A DNA stretch of 64,000 bases from the NCBI RefSeq assembly GCF_001949145.1, contig NW_019091649.1, positions 1 through 64,000 of the forward strand, given 5' to 3'. Shown here piece after piece: positions 10,801 through 25,100 of the stretch. The stretch comes from Acanthaster planci (Eukaryota > Echinodermata > Asteroidea > Valvatida > Acanthasteridae). Each line of letters starts with the position of its first letter. The first letter of the stretch is position 1. A program made the translations under genes and the position numbers. The notes under the pieces are model-generated. The model had not been told where the DNA came from, ran no database searches, and worked only from the letters and a program-made list of their open reading frames with translations.

Positions 10801-12886
10801 TGCACGTACATGTTCATACATGTATATGTGAGATGTAAGTGGACAGGTACATGTACCAATGCCAATACACATTATAAAGTTCAAGTTAACCTTCCACAAT
10901 ACCAGTACATGTTCAAAAATTGGTTTACCTACCGAAGTGCCTACACTTACTTACATACGTGTATACACGGAATTTCATTTAATACTTTACCCTTTCAGCC
11001 TCTCACGTCTTGTCAAACGCATTTACTGTGTTTTTGTTTACTTGGGCTGCATTGTTGTGTCGCTATATGGTTTACATGATCTTGAGGTATTGTATTCAAA
11101 TTTACTTAATATTGGCATGTTCCCAAGGTCATGTTGTTGACGCTTGGGGGTAAAAAACCTATAGCTGGCATGGCAATTTCCAACAAAGTTAACATTTTTC
11201 ACTAAAACCTGACCATAAAACGTTGTCGCAAATGTATGTTGCACACATTGTGCCTAGTATCATTGGCTATCTTGTCATTGTCAGGTGTCAAAGGTTGTCC
11301 AGACACTGATCTTTTTAGCATCAAATTTGGGACCCGCACAACTGCTTTGTTGGTTGATTTTTGCATGTACGTATCTGTTTTGTATGTGTTTTGTGTTTGA
11401 TTCACTGAAGTCCATGGCAGTTCATGTATAAAGAATGGGGGAGGTCCAAACCAAATTTTCATGCCAAAAAACAGATGGAGATAGTTCACCAGAAAAGGAT
11501 TATGTCACTATAGAGAACCTAAATAAAATATTTCTTTTCCTTAAGAATTACTAATGAACCACAACTGACTACATGTATGCTGTAACTGATAGAAGAAATG
11601 GAGAGCTATGCTACGTATTTTAAAACTTTCTTCAAATTGTAGAAAGCTGCCTCTCAGCAAATTCTCTTTTTCATCTTTTTGATTTGTTTGGCTTTGGTTG
11701 ATTCATCTTGGTGTTGGAAACAACTTTTGGGAAGGCAACTGTGCATTAACACCCTTCCCCGTTTTATGGAACAGTCTAAAATGTCACTAACAGTCCCATT
11801 GAGTTTCGTTACTTTTCAAATGCACAGTGCAGAGCTCTTCAGAACCCAGCCTATTGTGTACCGGTACCCTGTACCTAGGTGATAAGTGATAACAGTGAAG
11901 TTGTTTACAGCTACGACTAGTCCAAAGAGCATTGAACTGAAACCCCCACGACAAACAAGTAATTGAAACATACATTGGCAGACAAATTAGTTCTGATCAA
12001 AACCAACTTGGGAATGAAAAAGCAGAGAACCATGTCATGATTTTCACAATGAAACATATAAATGTACCTCTGAAGTTTCCCGCGTTATTTGACTGCAGTT
12101 GTGACAGTATAGTGCTGTGGAAAAGCATTTTGCAGAAAAGAAGATCTGTAAATATAACAAACACAAAATAACAGACATGGGAAAAGCTTTGTGCTGATTT
12201 CCTTTAACCAGGAATAAAGCTCGCTACTCAGGTGCTCCTCATCTTCTTATTTGAAAGTGAGATATTGGACACGGAGCCTCTGTTGGCATAAAAGGTTGTG
12301 CTTAGCAATGCCATATAATTGGATCCAGACATTGGAACTTGGTGGGCTATTTTTTCTGAAGGTGGTGGAAGACAAGAAAAGAATAGCGGGCAAATGCTAG
12401 TTCTACTCGCCTTGAGCAGAAACACCTCCTCAGTGAAAATAGCCATATTAGTCGGGAGTATTCATTTTGTTGGAAGTGTTGCAGCTGTAACATGCTTTCA
12501 TAGTTGGCTGTGATCCAGCAAAGTTCAGTTCAGACCAAAGGAGCCTCCGTTGCTAAGAAAATTGCGCCCTCTTTTGCTCCAGCTTGAGGCTCATAGGTTG
12601 GAGAACACTGATTGACAAAAGACCCAGTAAACCTAGCACAGGATCGACTTGTGTTGAGGAAGGTTATGGTCAACTGCTTTTCGGCAGCTGAATAGTGGTG
12701 AACATACACGCAGTTTACTTTTAAAGGCATTTGTGTAGACCCTTTTTTGCAGTTGCTACCGTATTCAGTAATGATTTCTCTAACTTGACAAGGAATGAAG
12801 CACAAACCCCCCCGTAAAAAGTAGATACTGTAAGCCCCCTAATTTCAAATAAAATTCAGCTGTAAATATTGAAAATTGAATTAAAG
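7802..12886. other. Long non-coding stretch between the LRR exon and the first GANP exon
   Basis: I recognise no exon here, although the N-terminal half of GANP (FG repeats, RRM, start of SAC3) would be expected upstream of 13155. The DNA is AT-rich with scattered ACATGT motifs (for example 8596-8613, 10844-10857). The missing LRR first exon should also be on the minus strand here. Either these exons are too short or diverged for me to see, or the GANP 5' half lies before the window with the LRR gene nested in its intron. Confidence 0.4.
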
Positions 12887-12934
12887 TGACAAAGTACTCA
12901 CGCCATTGCTTACTATGACGTGAGTACTTTGTCA
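12887..12934. other. Perfect 16-bp inverted repeat (hairpin)
   Basis: Arms TGACAAAGTACTCACG (12887-12902) and CGTGAGTACTTTGTCA (12919-12934) are perfectly complementary around a 16-nt loop. The structure ends 220 bp before the first recognised GANP exon. No terminator or TIR context is evident, so its function is unknown. Confidence 0.85.
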
Positions 12935-13154
12935 TGTCCAGTTTGCTTTTGCATATTTATAAATCTAATCTTTACTTGTAATCCCTCTGTTTTCTGTATC
13001 ATTTCATTAAATGTTCATTTCCTCATTCAGAGTAGGATGCATTGCATTTTGTCACTTCAAACAATTTTTATCTTAAAAGGTGTATTGTGTCTGTGTGGAT
13101 GGTTGATTTCATTACAAGTTGATATTGCTTCAATTTTCTTCTCACTACATGTAG

Positions 13155-16100
13155 ACAAGTACAGCAGTATCAGAAAGAGGTGCGCAGCTCAGATGCGGTC
13201 AAGTTTGCTCTCAAGGCCTTCTCCGCTGTCAGCAGCAACAACTATGTCAAGTTCTTCAAACTCGTTAGGTGGGTGGATTCTTTAACAGAGGGGTACGATG
13301 CTGAAAAGACCATGCACTGTCATAAAATGATTATACCAGTAGCACAGAACGCACTGGTTTGTAATTTCTTCCCTTGCATTTCAAGTGAAGGAAACGTCAG
13401 TGACTTCATAATACTGATTCTTTGATTGACAAACAAATTTTGGTCATCATTTTCCCAGCATACTTATTATTCTCGGAAATCTTGTGGAAATAAGGAAGTG
13501 TGATTGTATTTTACCTACATGTATGTCGTTTTTTCATTTTCCACTTCTGAGGAAACACACACATGTGAAGTGTAATTTGCTTGAAATGTTCTGGAGATAG
13601 TTGCTTTGAATTCCTCATTGAGGAATCACAGCATTGACTCCTCAAATATGTTTTGCATTACCATGATTTCCAGAAATGGTTATTTGACTGATGGAAGGAA
13701 TGACTTGTTATGAAAATGTTTCATCCTTTGCGGAAAAAAAAAATCATAATTTAATGAAATTTCCTTGTGTAAAAGGTCAGCGACCTATCTCAGTGCCTGC
13801 ATCATGCACCGTTATTTTATGCAAGTACGGAATATGGCACTGGATGTGATGAACAAGGCCTACACCATCAGCCAAACCAGAGGATCTCGCTTCCCATTGG
13901 CCAACATCACAAACACACTGGCATTTGATGACCAATCACAGGTGAGCATTGGCAATGTTAAATCCTCATCTTCCTTTTAGGGAGTAGAGTTGAAAGACAA
14001 TATCTGAGCATTTCTTAACTTTTCGACTCTATTTAACCATGCAAGGGGGTTGTTTGCATCACAAAAGATGTGATGTATTCTACATGTACATGTGTGTTAA
14101 TGGGTAATTGCAAATTTACTGTCTGCCAGTTTTATGCAGATGAAAATATGGCAATGCAGTCTACATTTAAGTCAAACATCTGTAAAGTTGTGTAAGCCAG
14201 AGTCTTTGAAATGCTGCCACATCGGTAGCTTCAAAACCTTATCTGCAGTTTCATTGGTACCCGCTATTACTGTGCGTGTTGTAACAGATGTTTTTTAACC
14301 CAATGTGAAAAAATCATCCTATGTTGATGTTTGGGGCATGGTTTTAATACAGAAAGCTCATCAGATCCACTGGGCTGTTGCTTTGACGCTAGAAAATTGT
14401 AAGACTGTCTCTAGCTATAGAGTGTCGTAATGCATCTGCCTGTGTTTTCTGCTACAGTGTCTAGACAGTGACATTCTTTGTCCAGTTGACATTTTCGATA
14501 ATTTGTACAGTACATTTTTTTGTTTTGAGAACTCCGGAAACATCACTCAATGCTGTGTTTACTTTTTAACACCCAGGCTTTAGAGTTCTGCCTGTCTCAC
14601 AATCTGACCGTGGAGGACGAGATGGTGCAGTTCAACCGTGCTGCCTTCCAGCAACCAGACATCACTCATTCAGTAGGGAGATCTCACAGGATCATTGAAA
14701 CCAAGAATGCCATGCCCATCGGAGAGGTACGGATCTATTCCAGGTTTCCTTCGCTCAGGTTTTGCCTTAGAATTTTAAATGCAGAGCTTTGTAATAAGCA
14801 GATTTGGAAGTTTCAGGAGCTTTTCACTTCGTACACTCATCCAATCTACTTGTTTGCTCGACGAACCATCATTCATAATGTATTGAAACCGTTTGAGAAG
14901 AGAGTCCTGGACTGGTTTTCTCAGGAGCACCATTGAGGAGAACCTGTAGTGATTTATCAGTGATATTTTCTCGCAGAGAATGTTAAAAATGTTGTGGCAG
15001 CACAAGTTTGCAGCAGCAGGTCTCAGCCTCAACCATCTAATTTCATTGGTCTTGTACACTTCCTTGAATTCCTGGAGATGATTGTGTTGAAGTTGGCTGC
15101 CACACAAGGCATCCTTTTTGCAAATATCGCTCCATGGTGGAACCTCAAGAGAGTACAATATAAAGTTACATTGTAATACATTGACAAATGCCATTCAAAT
15201 CTTTTAGAAATGACTCCGAAGATCTGCATTTTGGGGGTTCCACTTAGTTACGGTAAGTGGCTAGTCTACATTGTTCTTGAAAAATTTCCCACACTTAAAA
15301 ATGATAATACTAGGGCTAGTTCATTGTGAAGTAATGCTGTCCGCAGGTGGTTGAGAGGTTTCTGTCACGTTTTAGTGACATCTGTAGAATATTCAAAAAG
15401 CAAATTGGGAGCAAATGTGACTTGATATTTTCTAATTTTGTAGGTGGTCAATGGTGGGCCCCTACCGCCAGACGTTATCCACAAGACATCCTCAAGTTTT
15501 GATGAGAATGGCCATTACAAAGGCTTCACAGTTGTCACCATGGAAGGAGCAACACCAGAGGACAAAGAACTGACGGCCTCAGAGCAGGCAGCAAGCACCA
15601 TCAAACCTGTGGATGGCACAGCCGTTGTAGTGCAATCACATGTTCCCAGTGCATTCCCACAGTCAGCCACAAAACCACCACACTCTAACATGGTATGATG
15701 GCAACCCTTAGAACTTCATTGACTTCCAAATCATGCGTTTGATCAAAATGTTGGTTCATTTCTTGTCTCAGTAAGTAATTACTAGCTACTGAAGAAAAGT
15801 GACCAATCGGAGTCGATAAATACTCTTGACTTTGATGGAATTTAGCCTAGAGAGATGTGAAGTTTAGCATCAGCTGTATTTGATTGCTGTTCATATAATG
15901 TGTTCATTTCACAGCCAAATGGAATGATATCTGTAACAAACCAAAAATTGTGGGCATAAGTCCCACCATAGCAAGCTCATAAATTTTTCCAATGTTCTCT
16001 CAGACAGCATTTAGTATACCAGTTCTTGTAAAAGGTCTGGGATGGCTCAAACTTTTACTTAGGGGTGTGATTTTGTCATGATATTTTTTTCCAGATTGCC

Positions 16101-19100
16101 GGATGTTTTACCAAAAAAATTATGGATTTAAAAAGTGGAGTGACTCATGCTTGACTACGTCTGTGCATTTTGTACAAAAATTCCAAGTACAAGATTCCCC
16201 TGATTTGGACCATTTTGGAGATAAGTTGTTTGCTTCATCTCCGTACTTGACATTTTGCAAATTTCGCGTCATCTCCAATGTCATTGTTATTGTTAAACAT
16301 TAGAATGAAAAAAATCACACACCCAATTCAAAGTACCTTCAATTAATGATTGTACTTAGTTTGAGGTAGATTTTGATTTTATTTTGAGTTATTTTGTATA
16401 AAGGAGGTAAAGGAGGTTGCCAGGAGCATGTTCTTGGAGGTGATTGATGAGCTGGTGAAAGACCTGAGTGAGAACTTCTTGGGATGGATCCATCTCATCC
16501 AAGTTGGCTCACTGGAGATTCTGCAGGATGCAATTGAACGAGCAGTATCACCAATGATCAGGGAGATTGCTAATGAAGTCATTGAGCAGGAACAAGACAG
16601 GTACGTGGTCAAGGACCTAGAGGGTAGACAGATATCAAGATGTTGTGTTTTCTGATTGTCAGAAACATGTATCGGTATCGCTTGGGTTATTGACAGTAAG
16701 CCAGACATGCGTCTAGATCCCTTCAAGTAGCATTGTTACTGTTAATAATAAGGTAAACTGTATATGAGGCTCAGAGGTAGAAAAACTTCAAGGAGCACTA
16801 ATTTGCAGCTAGAATCAGGAATGTTAGTCGTTAGTCTAAGTTCGTGTGACACCCTGGAAGCTGGCACCACAGGGAAAAACGGACCAGTACAAGTAACAAA
16901 ACAGTGGGCTCCTTTAATCTCTCACCAAGAATGCTTACATGTATTTGTTTCCCTTGACATTTCCCTGCCAATCTGGTAGAAATATTCTTCCTGCTTAACA
17001 TGTCTACCGTTGTGGATAGTAAGCTATGAGACTGTCAAGTTACTGGTATGTATGTAGATCATGTGACATCACACGTGCTCATAAACAAAATTGCCAGAGT
17101 ACACTAATAGGCGAGTGTGTTGCATGCCGGTTGATCAAATCAGTGAAGACTTATTCAAAAAAATGTTACATTTTACTTTGCTTGAGGGTACCAGGAAATG
17201 AATTTTTCTTAGAATCACTTTTTGTGTATCTCTGTACTCTTCTTCCATGTGTGAAGACTGTTTGACATCTTTTTTGAGTTATGTGAACTGAATGGTGCAC
17301 TTTTTGAAACATGAAAAATTTACCAATCATTTCTCTACAAATGAGGGCGCTTTTGCTTTGATGCACAAATAAATCCAGGAAGACATGATTGAGGTTGCAT
17401 GTTTTCATGTTCAAATTGTGAACCCCAAATTTACTGTCTGGGAACATTTCTGTGAAAAAGTTTTTTGCTGGATTATTGCCATATACTTGACACAGAAATA
17501 AATTGCGAAAGAAAATAAAATCTGCCATATCAGTGGTTAAAAAAATCTAGAAATTGTCTGTGCACAAATCAGTGCAACATTGAGATTCAGTGCCTTGGAT
17601 GACATCATGAATATGCAAATAGCATTAGCATAAAACCAAAAAGCATCAAAATATGGGTTAAAATTGCAAACCAAAAATTTAAAATCAGGTTAATTCAAAC
17701 CCAAAGATGCAATTTCAAGGGTTTTTGGTAAAATTTATGAAAAATATTTCTATTACCTGGTTCCTTTAAACGCAAACCTGTGAGAAAATAAGCCTCAACA
17801 ACATTATGCAATCAAAAAAACACTGGAATATGAACTTTAAGTTTTGTGAACCTGCGCACAGGTTTCAGCTGGAACACTGCTCTTCTGTAGAAGGTAGAAG
17901 ACCCCGCAGTGGCTTCTGAATGATGATGATGTGCCATACTTTACCGTCCTTAATAGATGATCTTCCTGCATCAGTTGTTCTTGTGATTGATATTAATTTG
18001 ACATTTCTTCACTTTGTTGCTGTCCCCACACCGTTGAAATGGAAAGTCAGTTTTTACAGACAATGCCATGGAGGCTACTTATCATCCATGGATACCGAAG
18101 CTGTTTTAAACCTATGTAAACTTGATCTTAAGCTTTGAAAATCCCAGTATTGATGGCTCTTTTTGAATTAATTGACCTGCCAAGTCATTGATAAAACCCC
18201 ATTTGTCGTTGTTAACTTGGAATGATAAGATGAAGAGTGCTGAAGATCAGTAATGAAAAGGTTACAACTTGGTGTTCAGACACTGTCTTAAAACTCAGTC
18301 AGTGTGTCCCCGATGTTACACCTCACCAGGCTTCGACTGGCTGAGATGGCTGAACAGAAGGCAAGAGAGGAGAGAAAGAGGCAGGCCATGTTGGAGAGGA
18401 GAGAGAGAATGGAACGGACAGCTAAGGACATCGTGGAGGAGACGGTGAACACCGTGGTTGATGAGGAGTCAAGGGTGATTGGTACCACTGAGATGAGGTA
18501 CGGATCCTGCCACATGCAAGGAGCCACATGCAAAGGGCCGATTTTGACCCTTTGGGCCGCCTGGGATTTTAAAATTTTTTTAACTAACAAACTCAACGAT
18601 GGAGCCAAGTTAGTTTATTTAAGAATTTTCTATTGATTCGCGTTGAGTTTGTTTTTTAAAAAAAACCTGGGCGACCAAAAGGGCCAAAATCGGCTGAAAG
18701 GGTCAAAATTAATTTTACAAAAAATAAAGTATTATACGTCGGAACCAAATTTGTTTCAGAATTTTTCTCATGATTTGCATTTAGTTTCATTGTGAAAAAT
18801 TGAAGTAAACTGCTGGCGACCTTTAGTTTGGACAATTTTGTTTCTTTTTTTTCCAAATTATTTTGTATTTTGATTCACTGTTTTCACTTTGGGAACTTTT
18901 TGGGGCATATTGTTATCAGATCTTGGTTTTTTATTTTTTAAATCATTTCTGTTATAAATTTTTTAGAGTTTGTTTTGTGTTTTACCATTTACATTTTGAT
19001 AAGAAAATGTTTGTCAGCCGTGATTATTCATTTTTGGTGAAATTATTTTTTGCAACATGTAACTTTTATTTTTTTTAATTAAAATTTTTAATAATTTGTT

Positions 19101-22100
19101 TCTCAAATGGTTTTGGCCCTTTTTTGTGTTTTGTTATTTAGATTTTTGAATAAGAAGATCCTGTTTGCTCTCAATTTTTTTATTTTTGTTAAAATTAATT
19201 TTGGCCCTTTTGGCTGCCCATAGACATATGGGCACTCAATGTTTACATGGCTTCCGACCACTGGCATTGCAATTGAGTCCAGTTACAAGTGTAGAATAGT
19301 GCTTGAAACACTACCAATGACTTCAGAAGATTTGGGAGGGCATTTTTCAATCCACACTACAATACCACTAAGTGAAGTGTTCCTAAACGAAAAGATTGGA
19401 AATTGGCAGACTGCTGCATGTGTATATGATCAAGTTGGGGAACGTGTTGCGTGACTTAGGGCACACAAATTCAGAGACATCAGAGATTAGAAGTTTGAGG
19501 GTGTAACTGCCAGGGACATGTTTTGGCAGTCATAACCAAGAATTGGTTTGGTTGTTTCTCTTTGGTTATTTGCTTTGAAAGTTTGAGTACTATATACCGT
19601 CACGATTAATTCTTATCCAGTGAAATTTACTAAAGAAAATCTCTGAAGAATTACAACTGAACCAGTTCTTGGTTATGACTGCCAAACAGCACCCCAGAGT
19701 GTGAACTACATGTAGATCTGTCAGCTTCCTGCATATTTTAGTAAATGCGACGTTTCATGTACCTTTGTAAGTAACTTACATGTGCCTTGCTCACAGAGCC
19801 GTACAGAAGGAACTCAAGAAGGAATGCATCGAGCGCTGCACATCTGAGGTACAGCATGATCTGATTGATACCACTTTGCTGTCAGAATGCCAGCAGGTAG
19901 CTGCTGAGGTCATCCAATCAGAGACACAGCTGCGAGACCAGCGATTGGCTGAGAGTGAGCGGGCTGTGCTGATGGGACAGACAGCAAGGTACTTGCAGAG
20001 GTAAGAGTGGCCAGATGTGGGCAATTCACACTATGGTGTACCCACCAAGAGGTTGCCATGGAAAGGCCATTTTTCAGCAGTGCATTGGTTGACAAATCCT
20101 ATTTCCCAGCTGAGCGCAGGTAGCTTAAACTATTTCCAATGTTTGTCAGGTAAGTGCATTTTGGGTAGCAGTTTAAATCTTTTCTTCTTTCTGTTACATG
20201 GAATGCCACAGTCTGTCAAAAAAATTTGCTAGTTGTCTACTGACTTTTTGCAACATGGCAACCATGCTTTTGCAGACCATAAACTTGAAAAATGGCCTAT
20301 CCCTGGCAATCTCTGGGTGGCACACTAAATTGGGAATCATCCCTATTGTAGAAATAAACAACAGTGAGAAGGTGCAAAATGTGAGTATTTTTCGTTTTGC
20401 AGCTGACTGGCTTATTACAGTAATTTCCATTACATGCTGTGTCCTCTGATTTGCGCTTCTGTGGCAGATTGTGTGTATTTGACTGTGTTTACAGCACTTT
20501 TGTTTACGTGTACATGTACATCACTTTGCTAGACACAGCACTCAACATTGTCAGTCCCAGACACCTGCAAGCACATACATAATTGCAAAACGATATGCAA
20601 GTTACAGATGCAAGGTGGTCTTTCAGTGACCAGAAGGAAATAGCACCCTCTTGTGGTCACAGTCCCTCAGTGTGCATAGACCTGCTGTAGTGACAACATT
20701 GCCAGTATGTACATGTATACCAGTTTTCACTTCAACATTGTCTCCAAAATTTCAAGGATTGTTATGTGACCAAGGTAGCAGATGAAACTGTAATGCATAA
20801 TTAATACATGTGCTTGACAGATGGTACAAGGCCTACACCAAGCGTATCCACCTCAAGCACACGCTGCTGTCCTTCCCTGCTGCGCCACCCAACCAGACAG
20901 CTACTGAGCAGCTCAAGGTTCTGTGGGCTGGTAGAGGGGATGTGTCAAAGGTCACTGAGGGACACCGTCAAGGGGATGTCACATTGGACTCTCCGTTTGG
21001 GTAAAGTTTTTCAGAATCAGTTCTAGAAAAGATTCTAAACCTGTTACTAAAGTACATATTCATCAATCATAAAATGACCAGGTTAATTTAAACCCTTCTT
21101 ACTTCAGGAGAATTCTAACCCACTACCCCAACCTCCAAGATCTTAGCTGTCTCACAACCAGTTCTCTATTTTTTGAATTAACATGTATTTTTGTGTTAAG
21201 AAATTTACAATGAGTATCTGTGAAGTGTCAGTTCCATCCGAAAAAAGGCTTTTTCTTTTATGATCATTTGCACTTCACACTGTCAGAAATGACGGCTGGT
21301 ATCAGTGAGCATGTGTCATAAAGGACAGTTGATATTTTGACCTGACCTGATCTGTCTTGATAAAATTGTCATAAAATTGGTGTCAGAATAACGAAAAGAC
21401 TGCAGAGTAAAAACTAAAGGCTCTCCATAGTATTGGGATAAAAATCTGTGGAACGATCCTGCATCCCAACAGTGTTTGTAATGTTGACATTTTGCTTTGT
21501 TTACCTCTAGCATTGTGGTAGGCAGAGAGCACATTGCCAGATCCATCTTGAGAATCCACTACCTCAAGAACCTCCGCCAACAGCAAGCCTGGTCGCCCCT
21601 TGACCTACCCAGCATGCTTTGCAGTTCCTTCCACTCCCATCATGCACCGGGGCCAGCTGGCGGTGTCCCCAGCAACAGACAGCAGCATCATTACTGGAAG
21701 CTGGTGGTGTCATTGCCGAGTCCTGGGTCACATGACAAGGGAGTGCTGTGCGATTGGCTCAAAGCCAAGCTGCAAAGAGGGAAAATTTCACAGGAGATTC
21801 GGAAAAAGCATCTTGGGGACAACAGCCAGGTATATGTGAAAATCTTGACAACTGTTTCACTAAAAGTGGACATTTGGAGGGACTCTTTGCAGAATTAATG
21901 TGTTTGTGAGTTGTGCCACTCAGTATTTTACCTTGTAGTTCAAACTGTTGTGTAAATATTATACTTCATGAAGGTCAAAATATTCTCAGTTGTTCCATCC
22001 TTTTTTAGCAGAAGTAACATAACTTACTAAACTGAAAAAACTGTTTCCCTGAACATTTCTGACAGTGGACAGAGCACACTGTCCAGTTCTTCTCAAAACC

Positions 22101-25100
22101 TCTTGCACAAAAGAGATTAACATGGTCTTACATTTCCATTGTAAATCAGTCGGTGTGTTTTGTTGAAGCCCTGCCCACATTGATGTGAATCAAGACTTTT
22201 CTTTGAAAAAGTGTGGGTTCAAGAGAATGGAAAACTCTTCCCGAATCTTCATTTCATATTTCTAAATCTTCGTTGACGTCAAATCAGATACAAGTAGTTT
22301 CATTCCTGAAGCTTTTAAAAGCATTGGTGTCGTGATGCAGGATGGTATTTTGCCAGTCATCTCTCCCCCATCTGGCAAAGTATCAAGGAGTTCCAGCATA
22401 GCTAGGGAGTAAGTTACAGTGGACAGAACGAACAAAACATTCTTGTGTTATTTATGGATGAACTTTTACTGTTCTCGATTGAATGCGTGCAAGACATTTT
22501 TATCATTTGGTGCCTCATACTTGTACATGCTGATTAGGACGTTCCATGAAATATCTATTCTTAGTGGGTGAAATATTTCATAGTTGCACGTACCTCCACA
22601 TTTAGAGCAGAAGTCAGGATTGGAATTAACACTGTTCATTGCATTATATTAATTAAGAGAACGTAGATGACCAGGATGCGTGATCATTGGTACCTTACCA
22701 ATGATTTGATTTCTTCTCAGGTTGAGACACTCAGCCTCTACTCCTCCAAGGTGGCACACACCTCACCTAGCCAGCCGTGTACACTTAGTATCTGTACAAA
22801 GGTCACCCTAGGCTCCCTGGAATCAACAGGACGTCAAACACGGCATCAGATGCTAGGAACCAGTGGGATCCTGTTTGCACTGGATCCAACCAGCCGTAAC
22901 CAGGTTAGGGAGGCATAATGGGGGATACTTGGAAAAGAAAGATATAAAAAAGTGGAGATTAGGAAAGATCAGGAAAATGGTTGGAAACGAAATCACCATT
23001 TAGCTGAAAATACCCTGACCCCCCCCATCATTGGTAGTTTATCAGTTTATTGCTCTTGAGGGCTTTGGCCCCCCACCACAAAAAGCCTTGCCCCCTCCCC
23101 CCACATTTGCCAGGTAGGTAATGAGATCTATGCACATGTGTCTTATCTAATAACAGTAGATGGCACTGTGTACCCTGTAGAAGAATCCAGAGATGTTTCC
23201 CAGGACATCCCTGATGGCCCCCTTTAATGGTGGAAAGCATTGTGTTCAGTTTGTACAGGTTGACCATCATGGAACATTGACTCCATTCTATTGTCGTCAC
23301 AATGCTTACCACCGTTGGCATAGGTCATTGCAAGTGACCAGCAAGAACACTGGTTTCGCCTACAAACAAGAGCCAGCAGTGGAGGTCACCATGCATTTAC
23401 CAACTAGAACTGGTACATTGTACATGCATGGAGTTGTCACAACCAATTTTCATCAGAATGTGTACAAGCTTTGAAATTGTGTATGTGGGCACTGGACACT
23501 CAGTGATGATGCTTGAAATATCTCTCTGCCATTGTAGAGTGGGGTGTCTGTGCACATGCAGTTCCCACTATTGGTTACCGAAAGTGACTGAAAGCTCTTA
23601 TTAGGTTCCAGACCAAATGGTTTGGACAAAAATTTTAGCATATTCAAACATTGTCTCCTTAGAACTGTTGGGAGGGAGCCAAGTCCAGGCTTGAGTCCCT
23701 CTTACAAGCCAAGCCGGCATCCCCGCCACCTCCTCTAGTCATCTGCCTCTTTGATTGTCCAGCGACTGAGCATACTCAGAGTGTCTGCAAGGAGAGGCTT
23801 GGTCTTCGAGGGCTGTCTCAGATGGGATTAGTGTCGTCATATCACTTCCTGGTGGTCACTAGTAAGGTTGAAGACCCAGTCAATAGCAAAGAGGTAAATC
23901 AAGGGGTAATAACAAACTTGAAAGCATTTGGGGGGGGGGGGTTGGAATCTTTGCCCCCCCAAAAAAGGATCCTAAAATTAAATGTAATTTTAAATAAAAT
24001 ACAAAACAGCAAAGTGCACTTTGTACAAAGCAACAGTGGGAGATGTCAAAATGGAACCATGTTGCAGGAAAGTTGAACACAAAATTCAAATTCCGTATTA
24101 AGAGCATCGTTGGGAGCTCTTACATGAAAGTAACAAATGTTGGCATGTTTGTGTTTTTTGTTGTGTGTTGAACTGTTTGGGCTTGCTATGTTGCGTGCAC
24201 ATAGACATAGTACCCAACCACCTATGCATGCTAGTGAACCAGACAGCGCATAAAACAGTGACACCATAGTCTCTCCTTAACCCCTTCGCACCGGGAGGCG
24301 GCTATAGCCGCCGTAAAAATTGAGATCCTCAGCCCGCTTTTCAGCTATTATTCTCGGCCCATGCTCGAGCGAACACGGTGAAAGAAGGCAGACCCTTGCT
24401 CTTGTGTATATGGTAATTGGTCTTTGTGCGTAGCCTAGAAATGAAAAGACCAGCTTCACAATAGTCCCCACTTTGAAAAGAGGCAACGGGAATGTAGAAG
24501 GGTGAGTAGAGCCGCATGCCACCGAACAATCAGCCTTTTCACCGTGTAATTCAAAGCGTGCAGAGCACGCAGGGCCATAAACCGAGAATTTGTGGTTTAG
24601 CAGGTGGCTTTTGTGGTCAAGCAAGGCTGGAATTCTTGGAGTCGGCTTTCGGGAAGAAATTCCCCTCATCAAGGGGTTAACAGAGATGAGCAGTAGTATA
24701 TTTGTTGGCAGTTACCGAGGTTCCTTTCCCTGTCATCTTTACAGTTGGGTGAATCCGTAGAATGGCTTGCTTCTCACTGCTTACCACCTCCCCAGCTGTC
24801 TGAGGACTCTCTAAAGGGATATCTAGACACAGGGATTACAGAGTTCTTCAACTTACCGCTCTATGAAGACGCAAGGACAAGACGGGATGCCTGTCTCCCA
24901 GAGCAGGTAGCAATTAAACATCAAGATGTCCTGAAAGCACTACATTAGGGGCTTAAAACTGAAGATGTTCCTTTTCTTCTTGGTACAATAAACTCCTAAC
25001 TCTTTATATCATCAAAGTCGGCCTTTTGACAAAATTCCTGATTTCATTTCTAAGTCGGCATCTGTAAGTCATCATTTCCTATAAGTTGACATGTTTTTCT

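Noticed and set aside
22341-22408. Possible extra GANP exon (between a CAG acceptor and a GTAAGT donor)
   Set aside because: It is 68 nt long and would shift the frame between exons 21511-21829 and 22721-22903, which join perfectly without it.
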